From Margaritifera margaritifera (Eukaryota > Mollusca > Bivalvia > Unionida > Margaritiferidae): a DNA stretch of 64,000 bases. Below, in pieces: positions 11,085 through 22,969 of this stretch. The first letter of the stretch is position 1. Every line of letters starts with the position of its first letter. The notes under the pieces are model-generated. The model did no database searches, was not told the DNA's origin, and saw nothing but the letters and a program-made list of their open reading frames with translations. The stretch lies in the NCBI GenBank assembly GCA_029931535.1, contig JAQPZY010001684.1:2295001-2359000 (forward strand), given 5' to 3'. The position numbers and the translations under genes are program-made.

Positions 11085-11850
11085 ATATTGATATACCAAT
11101 TCATCGTCTCTGTGAGAATTTTAGTGGTTTCTCTTCGGCACTGTAATTATCCCTCCGTTTCCTTATTTGGAAACCATAAGCAAGAGTTCTTACATAGCAA
11201 TAACTGTTACTTAACGGAAACCATATACAAGAGTTCCTACATAACATTAACTGTTACTTAACGGAAACCATAAGCAATAGTTCCTACATAACATTAACTG
11301 TTACTTAACGGAAACCATAAGCAATAGTTCCTACATAACATTAACTGTTACTTAACGGAAACCATAAGCAATAGTTCCTACATAGAATTAACTGTTACTT
11401 AATGGAAACCATATCCAAGAGTTCCTACATAACATTAACTGTTACTTAACTGAAACCATAAGCAATAGTTCCTACATAGCATTAACTGTTACTTAATGGA
11501 AACCATAAGCAATAGTTCCTACATAGCATTAACTGTTACTTAACGGAAACCATAAGCAATAGTTCCTACATAGCATTAACTGTTACTTAACGGAAACCAC
11601 AAGCAATAGTTCCTACATAGCATTAACTGTTACTTAACGGAAACCATAAGCAATAGTTCCTACATAGCATTAACTGTTACTTAATGGAAACCATAAGCAA
11701 TAGTTCCTACATAGCATTAACTGTTACTTAACGGAACAATTATAGACTCTACATGCTATTAGCATAAAACATGACGTAAACTGTTTTGCTGTGCGTGATC
11801 AATGCCTCCTTGAGAAATTACATGTACATTCAAAAAACGAGATTGTAACT
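11085..11850. repeat. Interspersed repeat, copy B (partner at about 6540-6840), containing the 47-bp array
   Basis: Flanks of the 47-bp array (11088-11168 and 11736-11835) match the 6.5-6.8 kb copy in order, which has only one version of the array unit. Confidence 0.6.
11169..11736. repeat. 47-bp minisatellite, about 12 copies
   Basis: The unit contains ggaaaccataagcaatagtt, cctacatagcatt and aactgttacttaa, with a spacing of 47 bases measured at 11641 and 11688. Unit variants (aacg/aatg; cataac/catagc) are scattered along the array. Confidence 0.9.
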
Positions 11851-14418
11851 AGAAGTACACTTTTACGATCAGTGTTAGTTTTATTAAAAAAACATGAAAT
11901 AGGACACCATCTATCCATTTAAAATCTAACTAATAATACACAGAGAACGTAGCATACTTTATCTCAATATTGTCTTTAACATTAATGTCTTGGCAAAATT
12001 TAGAGTATAAAATTAAATAAATCAAATAACTTAACTACCTTTATTTACCCCCTGTTACAAAACTTGTCTGGAAGTGAGAACACTATATATAAGGATGTCA
12101 ATGCCACTGTGTTATATATATATCATAGTAGTAATTTGGTAGTCGATTCACGCATGTTCACCTTATCCACGACTATTCAGCAGGTTGGATCTGTGGAGAT
12201 TGTGACTTTGTCTCCTTCCGTAACCATATTGTTCTTTGTGAACGTAAGTAGTTCAGAATATAGATAGTTCTCAATGGCGACAAGTTACATCCGAGGTTTG
12301 TTTTTTTTTTCTCGACTTGACGGGAAAAGCTGAGGATGTTCCTATTGCTCGAATGTATGCCGATAGCTGCCAATTGGAACATTCTCGGTCTTTTACATCG
12401 CATGCTAGAAAAACATCGGATGTAAATAATGGCCATTTTGAACCGCCATCAAGCCGGTGGTTGTTATTATGTCATAATAACTTCATAACGTCACAATGAA
12501 TAGATGACGTGTCATCCCTAACAGCAATAGTTGCAGACAATTTAAACCGAATGATTTTCTCAAATGTTGTCATTACAAAGTTGCAGAAATAACTTTATAA
12601 ATTAAGTGTGCGGATATTTCATTGATTGTTGAAACGTCGTCGAGTGTTATTTTCAAGACCTATCATTTTATAAGACTGTTCTTCTCATATCTAGCCGAAT
12701 GTTCGTCCGCCAAAAACTTACCAGTTTCTGAAGTATCACTACGATAACCTCCGAGTCTCTTTCAGAAACTCGAAGTTATTCGACTCCCATCGGAAGGAGA
12801 CGAGGATGTTCTGAATGAGATAGTTGTCATTCGGAGAACCTCGGCTATTTACGAAACAAGGATTGGCGAGAAGCTGCGAATGCATCAAACTAATTTTTCA
12901 TTTCTCATTCAATCCTATGGGCAGACCAATCATAGAAATAGTCGAGATGGTTCGAATTGATTGCGGTTTCTTTTTTGTGCAGAAATTTCTGGCAAACAAA
13001 AAGGTGTGATTTTTCTGTGAATTACTGCGCCAACATACATTCGATGCATATTTTTATCTGGCAAAAATAGCCGAGGTGGTCCAAATGGTATACCTGGTAC
13101 ATAGCTATTTATAGAAAAGGGATTCTCCGTTTCATGTTGCCATTAACAGCGTAAAAACTACGTAAATGTCAAACAAGTACTTCAACCAATAGTAGCCTAT
13201 CTACGGCATGGAACTTTTCGTAGCATGGTCGTAATATTTTATTTAAAAGGACGTCTGTATTCAGAATGGAAGCCCAATATTCAAGGATTTGTTGTTCTTT
13301 TACACATAAAAAGAGGCTAAGATTTGATACTTTCATAGACGGGTTGAAAGTGATTTGGCGGATTTATCACTGCCCAGACTGTGTTATTATAGTATTGTTT
13401 CCATACACACACACTTGAAAGATAGCAAGCACTTTTTGATCCATCTAATTATTCCAATATTTCTTGTCTGTTTGCCCCCCCCCCCCATAATTGTTTACAA
13501 CCTAATCCCCTCCCTAGTCAAATATGTGACGTCAGTGTAGAAAATAAATAGACAGGCATTCAGAAGGACAGATAAAATAGAGACAGATGTGGACAGCTCT
13601 TGATGTAAAAAGCTAAATATTCACACAGGCAATTGTAACAGTAAGCCCAATTGCTGAACACAATATTTTGTGTTTATTCTTAACAAACTTTTCTTTCAAT
13701 ATTGTAATAAGAATTAGAATACAAAAAGAAAATATAACTTTTAAAAATAATAATTTATGACACGTTCATCTATTTACTATTATAGTCTTTGTACTTGAAT
13801 AAACCATTTGAACTGCATTTTTTGCATCTGTTTATAATTTTTAACTGAAAATTGTCTTTAGATCTACAATCAAAACCAGAAGTAAAAGCTTTTTATATTA
13901 TCATTCCTTTGGCATGGATAGTTGACATAGGTCACTAAATTTTAAAAAAAGTATTTCCTTAACTTGTTGGGGTACATGGATTTTTTAGTTGGAATTAAAC
14001 TCGAAGGTGCAGTTCTTGAAATGGCATGTGAAGTTTGTGTTGAAACCTGGTGAAAGGCTTCGTTGTATATTGTTAGAGTACCTATAGGGGATTTTGTGGA
14101 GATGCAGGGAAGATTACTTGACTGGGTCTGTTGGGGTCATTTGAACATTACAGATTCCTGGGATGGTACTGCAGAGGAGTCTGGAGCAGAAGGTGCCAGA
14201 TTTTAAATTTACGTTGGGCAAAATTGTACTCAGTTGTTGCTTATGTTGAGTATTTCGTCTTGTTTAGGGTTTTAATGAAAGTTCGCTGGAGTGATCAGAC
14301 AAAAATGGTGTGTGCATAGCAGGAAGGTTGGCATCCATCACTGCATTCAAAGTTGTGGCACAGAGTGGGCGGTATATCTTGCAGAACGTCAGCGCAGTAT
14401 TAAGCGGAAAATTTAAAT
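11851..14418. other. No gene recognised
   Basis: About 2.5 kb with normal CpG density and several short open frames on both strands (for example 12064-12267, 12173-12436, 13355-13540, 14131-14319). None has a motif, repeat pattern or splice context that marks it as coding. A run of 9 C lies near 13477. Confidence 0.4.
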
Positions 14419-14846
14419 ATATTATGTACACGCGTCTTTATGTGATATGTTTTTGTCCTTATATTATGTACAAACGTCTTTATTTGATGTGCTTTTGTCC
14501 TTATATCGTATGCAAACTTCTTTATACGATGTGTTTTTGTCCTTATATTGTATGCAAACTTCTTTATACGATGTGTTTTTGTCCTTATATTGTATGCAAA
14601 ATTCTTTATACGATGTGTTTTTGTCCTTATATTGTATGCAAACTTCTTTATATGATAGGTTTTTGTCCTTATATTATGTGCATACGTCTTTATTTTATGT
14701 GCTTTGTCCTTATATTGGATGCAAACTTCTTTATATACGTTTTTGTCCTTATATTGTATGCAAACTTCTTTATATGATGTACTTTTGTCCGTATATTATG
14801 TGCAAACTTCTTTATATGTGGTGCTTTGGTCCTGATATTATGTAGT
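14419..14846. repeat. 42-bp minisatellite, about 10 copies
   Basis: The unit contains tttttgtccttatattgtatg then caaacttctttata, and repeats every 42 bases, with one or two shortened units near 14700-14740. Because 42 is 14 codons, plus-strand frames stay open for 130-155 codons and read as repeats of CFCPYIVCK. I regard the reading frame as a by-product. Confidence 0.9.
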
Positions 14847-14895
14847 GACACGAAAACCGTTATATTCGGTCTAAACTTCATTATAAATTTACCCA

Positions 14896-15100
14896 GGGGC
14901 CCCGGGTGACCGAGTGATCTAAGACGCTCGTGAGTTCGAATCTCGGCTCGACCAACGTGGGTATGTGAGAAAGCTTGCTAGTAGCTTTCCGTGGTTCTTC
15001 CTGGGGTCTTCCCGGGTTCTTCCTCCACCAAATATACTGGCCACCATGTATAGCCTATGATGTGCTGAAAAATGGCGTTAAACTCCACAAAACCAAACCT
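14896..15100 (+). mobile_element. tRNA-derived SINE with conserved 3' core
   Basis: The head has box A-like gggtgaccgagtgatctaag and box B-like gagttcgaatctcgg. The spacing is short, so the anticodon arm region appears deleted. The body contains ccgtggttcttcc and ggttcttcctccacc, and the 3' end has aaatggcgttaaactccac followed by caaaaccaaacc. This organisation fits the metazoan V/core-type SINE superfamilies found in molluscs. The truncated tRNA part suggests a decayed copy that is no longer Pol III-active. Confidence 0.7.
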
Positions 15101-15509
15101 TATCAAACGAAGATTGCGTTGGGCTCAGCACATTAGTGCCATTTGTTGTCAAAAATCAAAACAGAAATTGAAACATCCCGAGTGTTCCTCAGTCTGTCCT
15201 AATTCTTAAGCATGACTCACGACCTACGAAAATTCAAATATAATTGACAGATATTAGCCAGCATTCGATACATTTGAGCAGAATCAGAATGCTAAATTAG
15301 CAATTTGAATTCTAAATCCAGACAAAACCGAATAAATCATAATATTTAGATTAATCATGGTACCAATTTAGGCCTTTCAGCTCAAGTCAAGTGTAACTTG
15401 TCATAAATGCTGTAAATCTTGTCCTAATGTAAAAGAGTCTCAAATATGTAATGTAAAAAATTTAGTTAACTATATTTCTTTTGCAAGATTACATTGATAA
15501 AATAGTTTA
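15101..15509. other. No gene recognised; possible 5' part of the Ngaro-like element
   Basis: AT-rich DNA preceding the first recognisable reverse transcriptase block. A gag or 5' repeat of the element may lie here, but I cannot recognise one. Confidence 0.35.
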
Positions 15510-15519
15510 TGAAAATTGC

Positions 15520-16508
15520 TTGAATTTGGATTCCCATTAGGTTATCATAGACTATTGCGCATGGATTCTTATTCACATTGTTTTTCAGCTTCTTCTTGTC
15601 AGTGAGTTACAAATCACAAAGGTGCAAGGGAATTTCCACAGACTATGGAAAAATATTTGGAAGAGGAAATAGAAGCTCAGGCGGTAATGGGGCCCTTTAA
15701 AGCAAATCCTTTTAATTCATGAATTAGAATCTCACCTTTGAATTCAGTGCCAAAGAGAAATTCTGCTGAAAGAAGAATCATTTTAGATTTAAGTTTACCA
15801 CAAGTATTTTCTGTAAATGACGATAGTGACAAAGATCATTACCTAAACAGGACAGTAGATCTCATTTATCCAAAAGTGGATGATTTGGTCCAATTTATTA
15901 AGCAGAAATTAAGAGGTTGTTTGCTCTTTAAGAAGAACTTAAACAAGCATACAGGCAAATCCCGATTGATCCAGAACATTATGATCTGGTGGGTTTCAAA
16001 TGGAGAGGAAACTTTTACTTTGATACAATTTTATCTATGGGTCTGCAAAGTGCAGTTAAAATCTGTCAACGAGTTACGACTCTCTTTTCTTTTTCTTCAA
16101 TTAGGCATAGTACTTTTTAATTATTTAGACGATTTTGCAGGTGCCTGAACAAGGGAAAAAGCTATACTAGCATGTGACATTTTAGGCAATATGTTACAAA
16201 AATGTGGAATTGAAGTAGCCAAAGAAAAGAGTCATTCACCCTCTACAAGAATGTCATTTGTAGGAGTCTTATCTGAGACAGTAAGTATGATATGTGAAAT
16301 TAGTCCAAAAAGACTGGGCGAAATAAAAAGTCTGGTTCAATATTGGGTCAGTAATGAAAGGGCATCAAAGAAAGAAATTCATTCCCTGTTTGTAAAGCTC
16401 AAAACTTGTATCGTCTTGTGTCTGACCAGGGCGAATATTTATATCTCACATATTAATTTGGCTCAGACAAATACATTCTTCCAAAAATCCAAGACTTATC
16501 GTTCCTGA
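15520..16508 (+). pseudogene. Reverse transcriptase of the Ngaro-like element
   Basis: Blocks in order: MEKYLEEEIEAQAVMGPF (about 15643-15700), ISPLNSVPKRN, RRIILDLSLPQ with SVND (about 15775-15818), GCLLFKK (the region of the first catalytic Asp, here degraded), and NYLDDFAGA holding the YLDD active-site box (about 16120-16145). A single in-frame TGA at 16146-16148 follows. The same frame then continues through SFVGVLSETVSMICEISPKR to about 16505, a thumb/connection-like region. Apart from a frameshift near 15940-16100, where the LKRAYR-like segment is scrambled, the protein is readable. The enzyme would copy element RNA into DNA for recombinase-mediated insertion. YR-retroelement RT is well supported; Ngaro versus DIRS rests on the downstream hydrolase. 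Confidence 0.75.
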
Positions 16509-16568
16509 TTATGTCAGGAAAGATCTTAAATAGTGGAATACATATCTTCCGTTTTAGAATGGTGTGTC

Positions 16569-18578
16569 AATAATGATGATATAAGAATGATCTGATCCTG
16601 ATGCAGTATTTTCATAATGATGATCGAAGAATGGTCTGATCCTCATGCAGTATTTTAATAATGATGATAGAAGAATGGTCTGATACTGATGCAGTATTTT
16701 AATAATGATGATATAAGAATGGTCTGATCCTCATGCAGTATTTTAATAATGATGATATAAGAATGGTCTGATACTGATGCAGTATTTTAATAATGATGAT
16801 ATAAGAATGGTCTGATCCTCATGCAGTATTTTAATAATGATGATATAAGAATGGTCTGATCCTCATGCAGTATTATAATAATGATGATATAAGAATGGTC
16901 TGATACTGATGCAGTATTTTAATAATGATGATATAAGAATGGTCTGATCCTCATGCAGTATTTTAATAATGATGATATAAGAATGATCTGATCCTCATGC
17001 AGTATTTTAATAATGATGATATAAGAATGATCTGATCCTCATGCAGTATTTTAATAATGATGATATAAGAATGGTCTGATCCTCATGCAGTATTTTAATA
17101 ATGATGATATAAGAATGGTCTGATCCTGATGAATTATTTTAATAGTGATGATATAAGAATGGTCTAATACTGATGCAGTATTTTAATAATGATGATATAA
17201 GAATGATCTGATCCTCATGCAGTATTTTAATAATGATGATATAAGAATGGTCTGACCCTCATGCAGTATTTTAATAATGATGATAGAAGAATGGTCTGAT
17301 CCTCATGCAGTATTATAATAATGATGATATAAGAATGGTCTGATACTGATGAATTATTTTAATAATGATGATATAAGAATGGTCTGATCCTCATGCAGTA
17401 TTTTAAAAATGATGATATAAGAATGGTCTGATACTGATGCAGTATTTTAATAATGATGATGTAAGAATGGTCTGATCCTCATGCAGTATTTTAATAATGA
17501 TGATATAAGAATGGTCTGATCCTCATGCAGTATTTTAACAATGATGATATAAGAATGATCTGATACTGATGAATTATTTTAATAATGATGATAGAAGAAC
17601 GATCTGATACTGATGCAGTATTTTAATAATGATGATAGAAGAATGGTCTGATACTGATGCAGTATTTTAACAATGATGATATAAGAATGATCTGATCCTC
17701 ATGAATTATTTTAATAATGATGATAGAAGAATGGTCTGATCCTCATGCAGTATTTTAATAATGATGATATAAGAATGATCTGATCCTCATGCAGTATTTT
17801 ATTAATGATGATATAAGAATGATCTGATACTGATGCAGTATTTTAATAATGATGATATAAGAATGGTCTGATCCTCATGCAGTATTTTAATAAGAATGGT
17901 CTGATACTGATGCAGTATTTTAATAATGATGATGTAAGAATGGTCTGATCCTCATGCAGTATTTTAATAATGATGATATAAGAATGGTCTGATACTGATG
18001 CAGTATTTTAATAATGATGATATAAGAATGGTCTGATACTGATTCAGTATTTTAATAATGATGATGTAAGAATGGTCTGATCCTCATGCAGTATTATAAT
18101 AATGATGATGTAAAAATGGTCTGATCCTCATGCAGTATTTTAATAATGATGATGTAAAAATGGTCTGATCCTCATGCAGTATTTTAATAATGATGATATA
18201 AGAATGGTCTGATACTGATTCAGTATTTTAATAATGATGATGTAAGAATGGTCTGATCCTCATGCAGTATTTTAATAATGATGATGTAAGAATGGTCTGA
18301 TCCTCATGCAGTATTTTAATAATGATGTAAAAATGGTCTGATCCTCATGCAGTATTTTAATAATGATGATATAAGAATGGTCTGATACTGATGCAGTATT
18401 TTAATAATGATGATATAAGAATGGTCTGATACTGATTCAGTATTTTAATAATGATGATGTAAGAATGGTCTGATCCTCATGCAGTATTTTAATAATAATG
18501 ATATAAGAATGGTCTGATACTGATGCAGTATTTTAATAATGATGATGTAAGAATGGTCTGATCCTCATGCAGTATTTT
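16569..18578. repeat. 44-bp satellite derived from retrotransposon RNase H coding sequence, about 46 copies
   Basis: The unit starts aataatgatgatataagaat, continues ggtctgatcctcatgcag and ends tatttt. The spacing is exactly 44 between 16701 and 16745. Variants include tactgatgcag for tcctcatgcag, tgaattatttt for tgcagtatttt, and a few short units (about 17893 and 18319). The first unit is joined directly to RT-side coding sequence (WCVNNDDIRM) and the last unit to RNase H coding sequence (AVFSADACLKGC). The unit is therefore a piece of the element's own gene tandemly amplified. Since 44 is not a multiple of three, the array destroys the reading frame. Confidence 0.93.
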
Positions 18579-18800
18579 CCGCTGATGCTTGTTTGAAAGG
18601 CTGTGTAGGATTTTATCAGGGAAATTTCTCTTGCAGTGAATTTCTAGAATTTTACTTTTAATCAAAGACTGCATATCAATGCTTTAGAATTGTGAAACAT
18701 TATTGTTTACTTGAAGCTATGGGGCTCTCTTTTTAGTGTTTAGAGATTTTTGTTTTTGACAACCAAACATCAGTGTGCGTAATTGTCTCAGAGAAATATG
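18579..18800 (+). pseudogene. RNase H-like segment of the Ngaro-like element
   Basis: Directly after the last satellite unit the frame reads SADACLKGCVGFYQGNFS, which matches the first strand of the RNase H fold with its catalytic Asp in an ADACLKG setting. Further on, FVFDNQTSVCVI near 18745-18785 fits the segment with a later catalytic Asp. Frameshifts and stops lie between. The domain would remove the RNA template during reverse transcription. It sits between RT and recombinase, as expected for this element class. Confidence 0.6.
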
Positions 18801-19299
18801 CTTTTACAGTGCTACGTTTCAATGCGAAATTAAAGCGAGATGTCTAGAGGGTGTGCAGAATAGATTATCTGATCACTTGTCTCATTGGAAGGCAGATCCT
18901 TCTCAAAGACTGGAATTTTCTTGATTAACGCCTTATCTGGTTACTACGCAATCGGTCCCACCTTCAGACAGTTTCGGTTTCACTAACGATCGGTAATTAT
19001 AATTTCAGGTGGCCATCTTAAGATATTTAAGGACGATCTAAAACATTCCACGAAATCAGCCTTTGCAGATGGTATCTATAGGAAGTTTAAGATCCAATGG
19101 AAGTTTATCTTTTTTTCATCAAATATTTTTAACTCAAACCCTTTCCAACAAATAGAAATATTTTATGTTTATTAGCTCCATTTTTAGCTCCTTAATTTGC
19201 TTCTGTGGATTCAATAAAGACTTATTTAGCAAGTATTAAGAATATGCACTGCTTTTTAGATTTGGACTATTCAAATCTAAACCGGTATGAACTGAATGT

Positions 19300-19920
19300 A
19301 TGTTCAAAATGAATAGGAAGGTGAAATCCTCACTGTTCCAAGCAAGCAGAACCTATGACAGTTGAATTATTGCTAAACATTGATATTATTCTGTAACTTA
19401 CACAACCGGTTGATGCCATATATTGATGTCTATTTTTATTTGCCTTTATCTGCTTGCCAGAAAATCAAATTTGGTTCCAAGCAGCATTTAAATAACGAAC
19501 CCGAGTAAGACTGTATTCAGGTCCGGTGTTTCGATACACCATGACTACTTACTTATTCAGCTGAAATGTACAAAACAATCCAATTTGGGGAAATAATTTT
19601 TCATACACCTTTAGTTAAAATACACAATTTGGTCCTTTGTCCCGTTAAAGCCTTTTATTCAATGTGTTCGTTGATTCCTTATGATCTTAATAACTCTGCA
19701 TTTGTTTTGACAGACAACAGGGTTATTACATTTCCAATGATGCGGTCATTTTTACGAAATGTAATTAGTAAAACAGGCAGAAGCGCTCCAAATTTTCATC
19801 ACACACTTTCAGAAGAGGAACAGCTACTTTGGCTTTTCAGGCCAACATTCCGTCAGAAGTAATACAATGTTTGGGAGAATGCTTGCAAACAATACATCGA
19901 ACGTTCTTTGAAAGATAAAA
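19300..19920 (+). pseudogene. Tyrosine recombinase of the Ngaro-like element
   Basis: The readable part from 19566 gives YKTIQFGEIIFHTPLVK, CPVKAFYSMCSLIP and SAFVLTDNRVITFP, then SFLRNVISKTGRSA. After a one-base frameshift near 19795 it continues SSHTFRRGTATLAFQA, which contains the HxxR catalytic box (HTFR), then IPSEVIQCLGE. The region that should carry the nucleophilic Tyr is degraded (QTIHRTFFER before a stop). The enzyme would insert the circular DNA intermediate by strand exchange in place of an integrase. The 19300-19560 part shows only weak recombinase-like blocks. Confidence 0.65.
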
Positions 19921-19974
19921 TTGAAATTTATCGCAAACTGTCTGAATTTATCTCTAAATTTTAACTTTCTTACA

Positions 19975-20450
19975 GGCAAGAAGTACACAGTTATTTTTGA
20001 TTCAATAGGCAGATATGTCTCTAATATAAGGAATACCACAATTCAAGCATTTCCAGGGCCGAGAACTGATAGGGTCACCCGCTATCTGTCTTCAAATAGG
20101 GCAAGTATTCTGAATTATGAAACAGACACCAATAATTTACAAATACAATCAGCTGAAGAGATAAAGTTAGAGTATGCAAATTCATTAGCCCAGTCAAGAT
20201 CAATTTCTCCGTCAACCAAAATAATTGTATCATCCATTTTACCTAGACCAAGGGATGATAAATTATATGGAGCAAACATTCTAGAAATAACTAAATTCGT
20301 GCAGTCAAGACTTTGTCCCCATCTTAATGTGGTATTCATTGCCTCATATAAACCCTTTTTCTTTGAAGGACAAATAAGAGTTCTTTGCAGTTAAAGATGG
20401 TGGTTTACATATAAATTTGGTAGAGAGATCAAGATATTTTTTTCTGTAGA
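19975..20450 (+). pseudogene. SGNH/GDSL-like hydrolase of the Ngaro-like element
   Basis: An almost intact frame to 20394. Early in it lies VIFDSIGRYV, where the family's block I GDS motif appears as FDS (Gly lost, Asp-Ser kept), then FPGPRTDRVTRYL. In the middle is TKIIVSSILPRPRDD, like the block with the conserved Asn/Arg side. The late LNVVFIASYKPFFF is followed, after a frameshift near 20390, by KDGGLHINLV, which supplies the Asp and His of the catalytic dyad (DxxH). SGNH hydrolases act on esters; why Ngaro elements carry one is not known. Altered block I and the frameshift suggest loss of activity. Confidence 0.65.
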
Positions 20451-20480
20451 GTTTTAGACAATCTGTAACATTTTACCAAA

Positions 20481-21787
20481 TAAATTTAGTTACCGGTATC
20501 CATCAATTTATAAATTTGATCCTAATACAGCTCAGATTATTTCTCGTTTCAGAAGCTTGTGATGGAGTGATACTGGACGACATCCCTGCAGTTTAGCCAG
20601 AGTGACTTTTAGTGGAACAGCAGACACCCATTGGGTTAATTAACTTGATTTGTCTTATTTGGCAAGGATTGGGTTGTTACCATTTATCTGCCATTTTATT
20701 TTCCATTATTTTTCAGTTCTATTGATTTTTATATATTAATTTCATCTTGAAGCATATCTATTTGCATTGCCATTAGAAGATTATTACAACATGCCAATGT
20801 GGACTTTATTCAAAGTCATTTTCCTAATAATATATATATTCACTTCGGTAGTGCAATAATGATGCAACATGCTTTTATTTCACACCAGTTTGTGTATTGG
20901 ATTCGATGAACATTACAATTAAATTCTGATCAACCATTACATTAGTAGTGATTCTTTGGCAGACCTTCGACTAGGCGGCTTTATTGGATATTTTCAAGTG
21001 TTGTAATTTCATATTACATATACCCATACTCTTTGTCTTTCATGTTTTACCACCTGTACATAATTTCATCTCATCTATTCATATTGATATTATTGATGGA
21101 AAAATGTTCTGACGCGTATATACTGTAATGCAAATAGTTTAAAGTACTTGTACTTGTGTATTTAACTATAATGTATGTTGAAATTGATTAAGTCTCGTAA
21201 ATGGAACAGAAACCTGTCCAGTAGATGCATTATACGATTGGGAATAAATCATTACTATTTTTTCTGTCGTGCTTGAATGATGATTTCCATAAATGACAAA
21301 GGAATAATTTGCTTCCATTGTCACTCTCCATATTCGCTCTTTGGGTTCACGTTGGTTTGAATGTGAAATATGTCTTGCTCTACCTCTATGGAACAAATTT
21401 AACTTAGGCATTTACTATCCTAGTAATTTCGTACCCAGAGAAATTGACGTATTTTTCACAATATAAATTATGTAATGCTACAATAGAGGTACCCATTACA
21501 TTTCTAGTCAAGATAATACTGATACATGCCTGTCGAAGAAAGTCGATTTGCACTGTTAGCTTTTTCATCTTATGTCATCTTATTTGGAACCCATGATGAG
21601 TTACTGAATTTGAATTTATTTTTGTTGTGCGAAAAATTGTTTGTAGATTAAATTGCATGGCTGACGTGCAAATAGTTTTTCACTGATTAGGCACAGATCC
21701 TTTGTGTAAATTATCTCAACCTACTAATAAATTATAGTTGAAATTAAGAATTAAATCTGAATACTTTAAAATAATGTAATTTTGTTG
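20481..21787. other. No gene recognised; possible 3' tail of the Ngaro-like element
   Basis: AT-rich, no recognisable domain. The terminal repeats of the retroelement should lie somewhere here if complete, but I could not identify them by eye. Confidence 0.4.
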
Positions 21788-21876
<89 letters not shown>

Positions 21877-21877
21877 C
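21788..21877. repeat. (TC)n(AC)n compound microsatellite
   Basis: About 70 bases of TC with one TTT interruption, then AC repeats and caccaca. Confidence 0.95.
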
Positions 21878-22830
21878 ACAAAACGCCTTGTTTAACTGTT
21901 GGACCGAATTAAAAAACAACAACATTATTATTAAAAGAAGGTCGGTTTCCTCATCTGCAACAAATGTTTGTAACTGAAATTGTCATTTTCAAATATATAA
22001 CTGATATAATTAAAACAAATATAACAGAAAATAGTTGATTATACAAGTTTTTTTTTTTTTTTTTTTGGGGGTGGGGGGGTGGGGGAGATTTAAGGAAGAA
22101 TCATTGACAAGAAGATGTTGAAGGTTTCTTTTGTCAATTATAACCTAAAATTGTTCAACATTATAAACTTGCTTGATATATTTCCATTGAAAAGTCTGTC
22201 GGTCTGTCAGTGTAAAAATACTTTCGTAATTATATATTAATACGTATATAGACGTATAGTGCATAGTATTTAAACATGATGAAAATACGCCAGTAGTGTC
22301 ACACCTGTATACAAAGGAAACTTTGGCCCCGTCTTTTTACTGTCCTTTATACACCCGTTTGACTGTAACATCTTAAACTTGGATTATGTGTCTCGCACGT
22401 CATGATGGGCAAGCTTGGTTACTTCATAATATATGACATTATGGCATGCTGTTGGATAGGTAAATTCTACTGAATGTTAGAAGTAACAGTCTGGTCTCAG
22501 TCAGACAGTGTTTCAGACTGCACTTTGTGATCCCCATGGGTTGAGTTTACCTCCTTTTCACCAAAACAGATCACGGGTTTTCGTATCTTTTTAAGACCCA
22601 GGGACACAGAGCTCATTAAATTAGGGACATTAGTTGGAAAAAAGGGTCCCTTTGGAACATGGTTATAAAAATGCTTTTCTTTATAGCAATGTACCAGTCT
22701 TTTAATGTTGATCATTTATTCTAAATCATAATTTTTAATTTTGGTGCAGTCTGGTGTGATTTCAAGATCATTGATAATTTGTTTGCCAAATCGTGGTAGT
22801 ATGATTACAGACAAAAATACACATAATCAG
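21878..22830. other. No gene; poly-T/G tract
   Basis: Contains a T run followed by a G-rich run near 22049-22085. Open frames are short and not convincing. Confidence 0.4.
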
Positions 22831-22969
22831 CACATTGAGTATTTATGGAGAGACACATTGAGTATTTATGGAGAGACACATTGAGTATTTATGGAGAGAC
22901 ACATTGAGTATTTATGGAGAGACACATTGAGTATTTATGGAGAGATACATTGAGTATTTATGGAGAGAT
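22831..22969. repeat. 23-bp minisatellite, 6 copies
   Basis: Unit cacattgagtatttatggag plus aga, nearly perfect; the last units have ata for aca. Confidence 0.93.

Larger units (their letters stand above)
15510..20480 (+). mobile_element. Ngaro-like tyrosine-recombinase retrotransposon, decayed, with internal satellite expansion
   Basis: One colinear plus-strand relic. The order is reverse transcriptase (about 15520-16560), RNase H (from about 16555, interrupted by the 44-bp array, resuming at 18579-18800), tyrosine recombinase (about 19300-19920) and SGNH hydrolase (about 19975-20450). Retroelements that combine RT with a tyrosine recombinase are DIRS, PAT and Ngaro. An SGNH-type hydrolase downstream is known from some Ngaro elements. 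Multiple stops and frameshifts make the copy dead. I did not find its terminal repeats, so the outer limits are approximate. Confidence 0.75.

Noticed and set aside
12940..13100. tRNA-like boxes (ggttcgaatt near 12948; tagccgaggtggtcc near 13070)
   Set aside because: Box B-like sequence precedes box A-like sequence on the same strand, so they cannot form one Pol III promoter.
14310..14881. Plus frames of 132 and 155 codons and a minus frame
   Set aside because: All arise from the 42-bp tandem array, whose unit length is a multiple of three and lacks stops.
21716..21925. Minus frame rich in Arg-Glu
   Set aside because: Translation of the (TC)n microsatellite; the same applies to 29787-29981.
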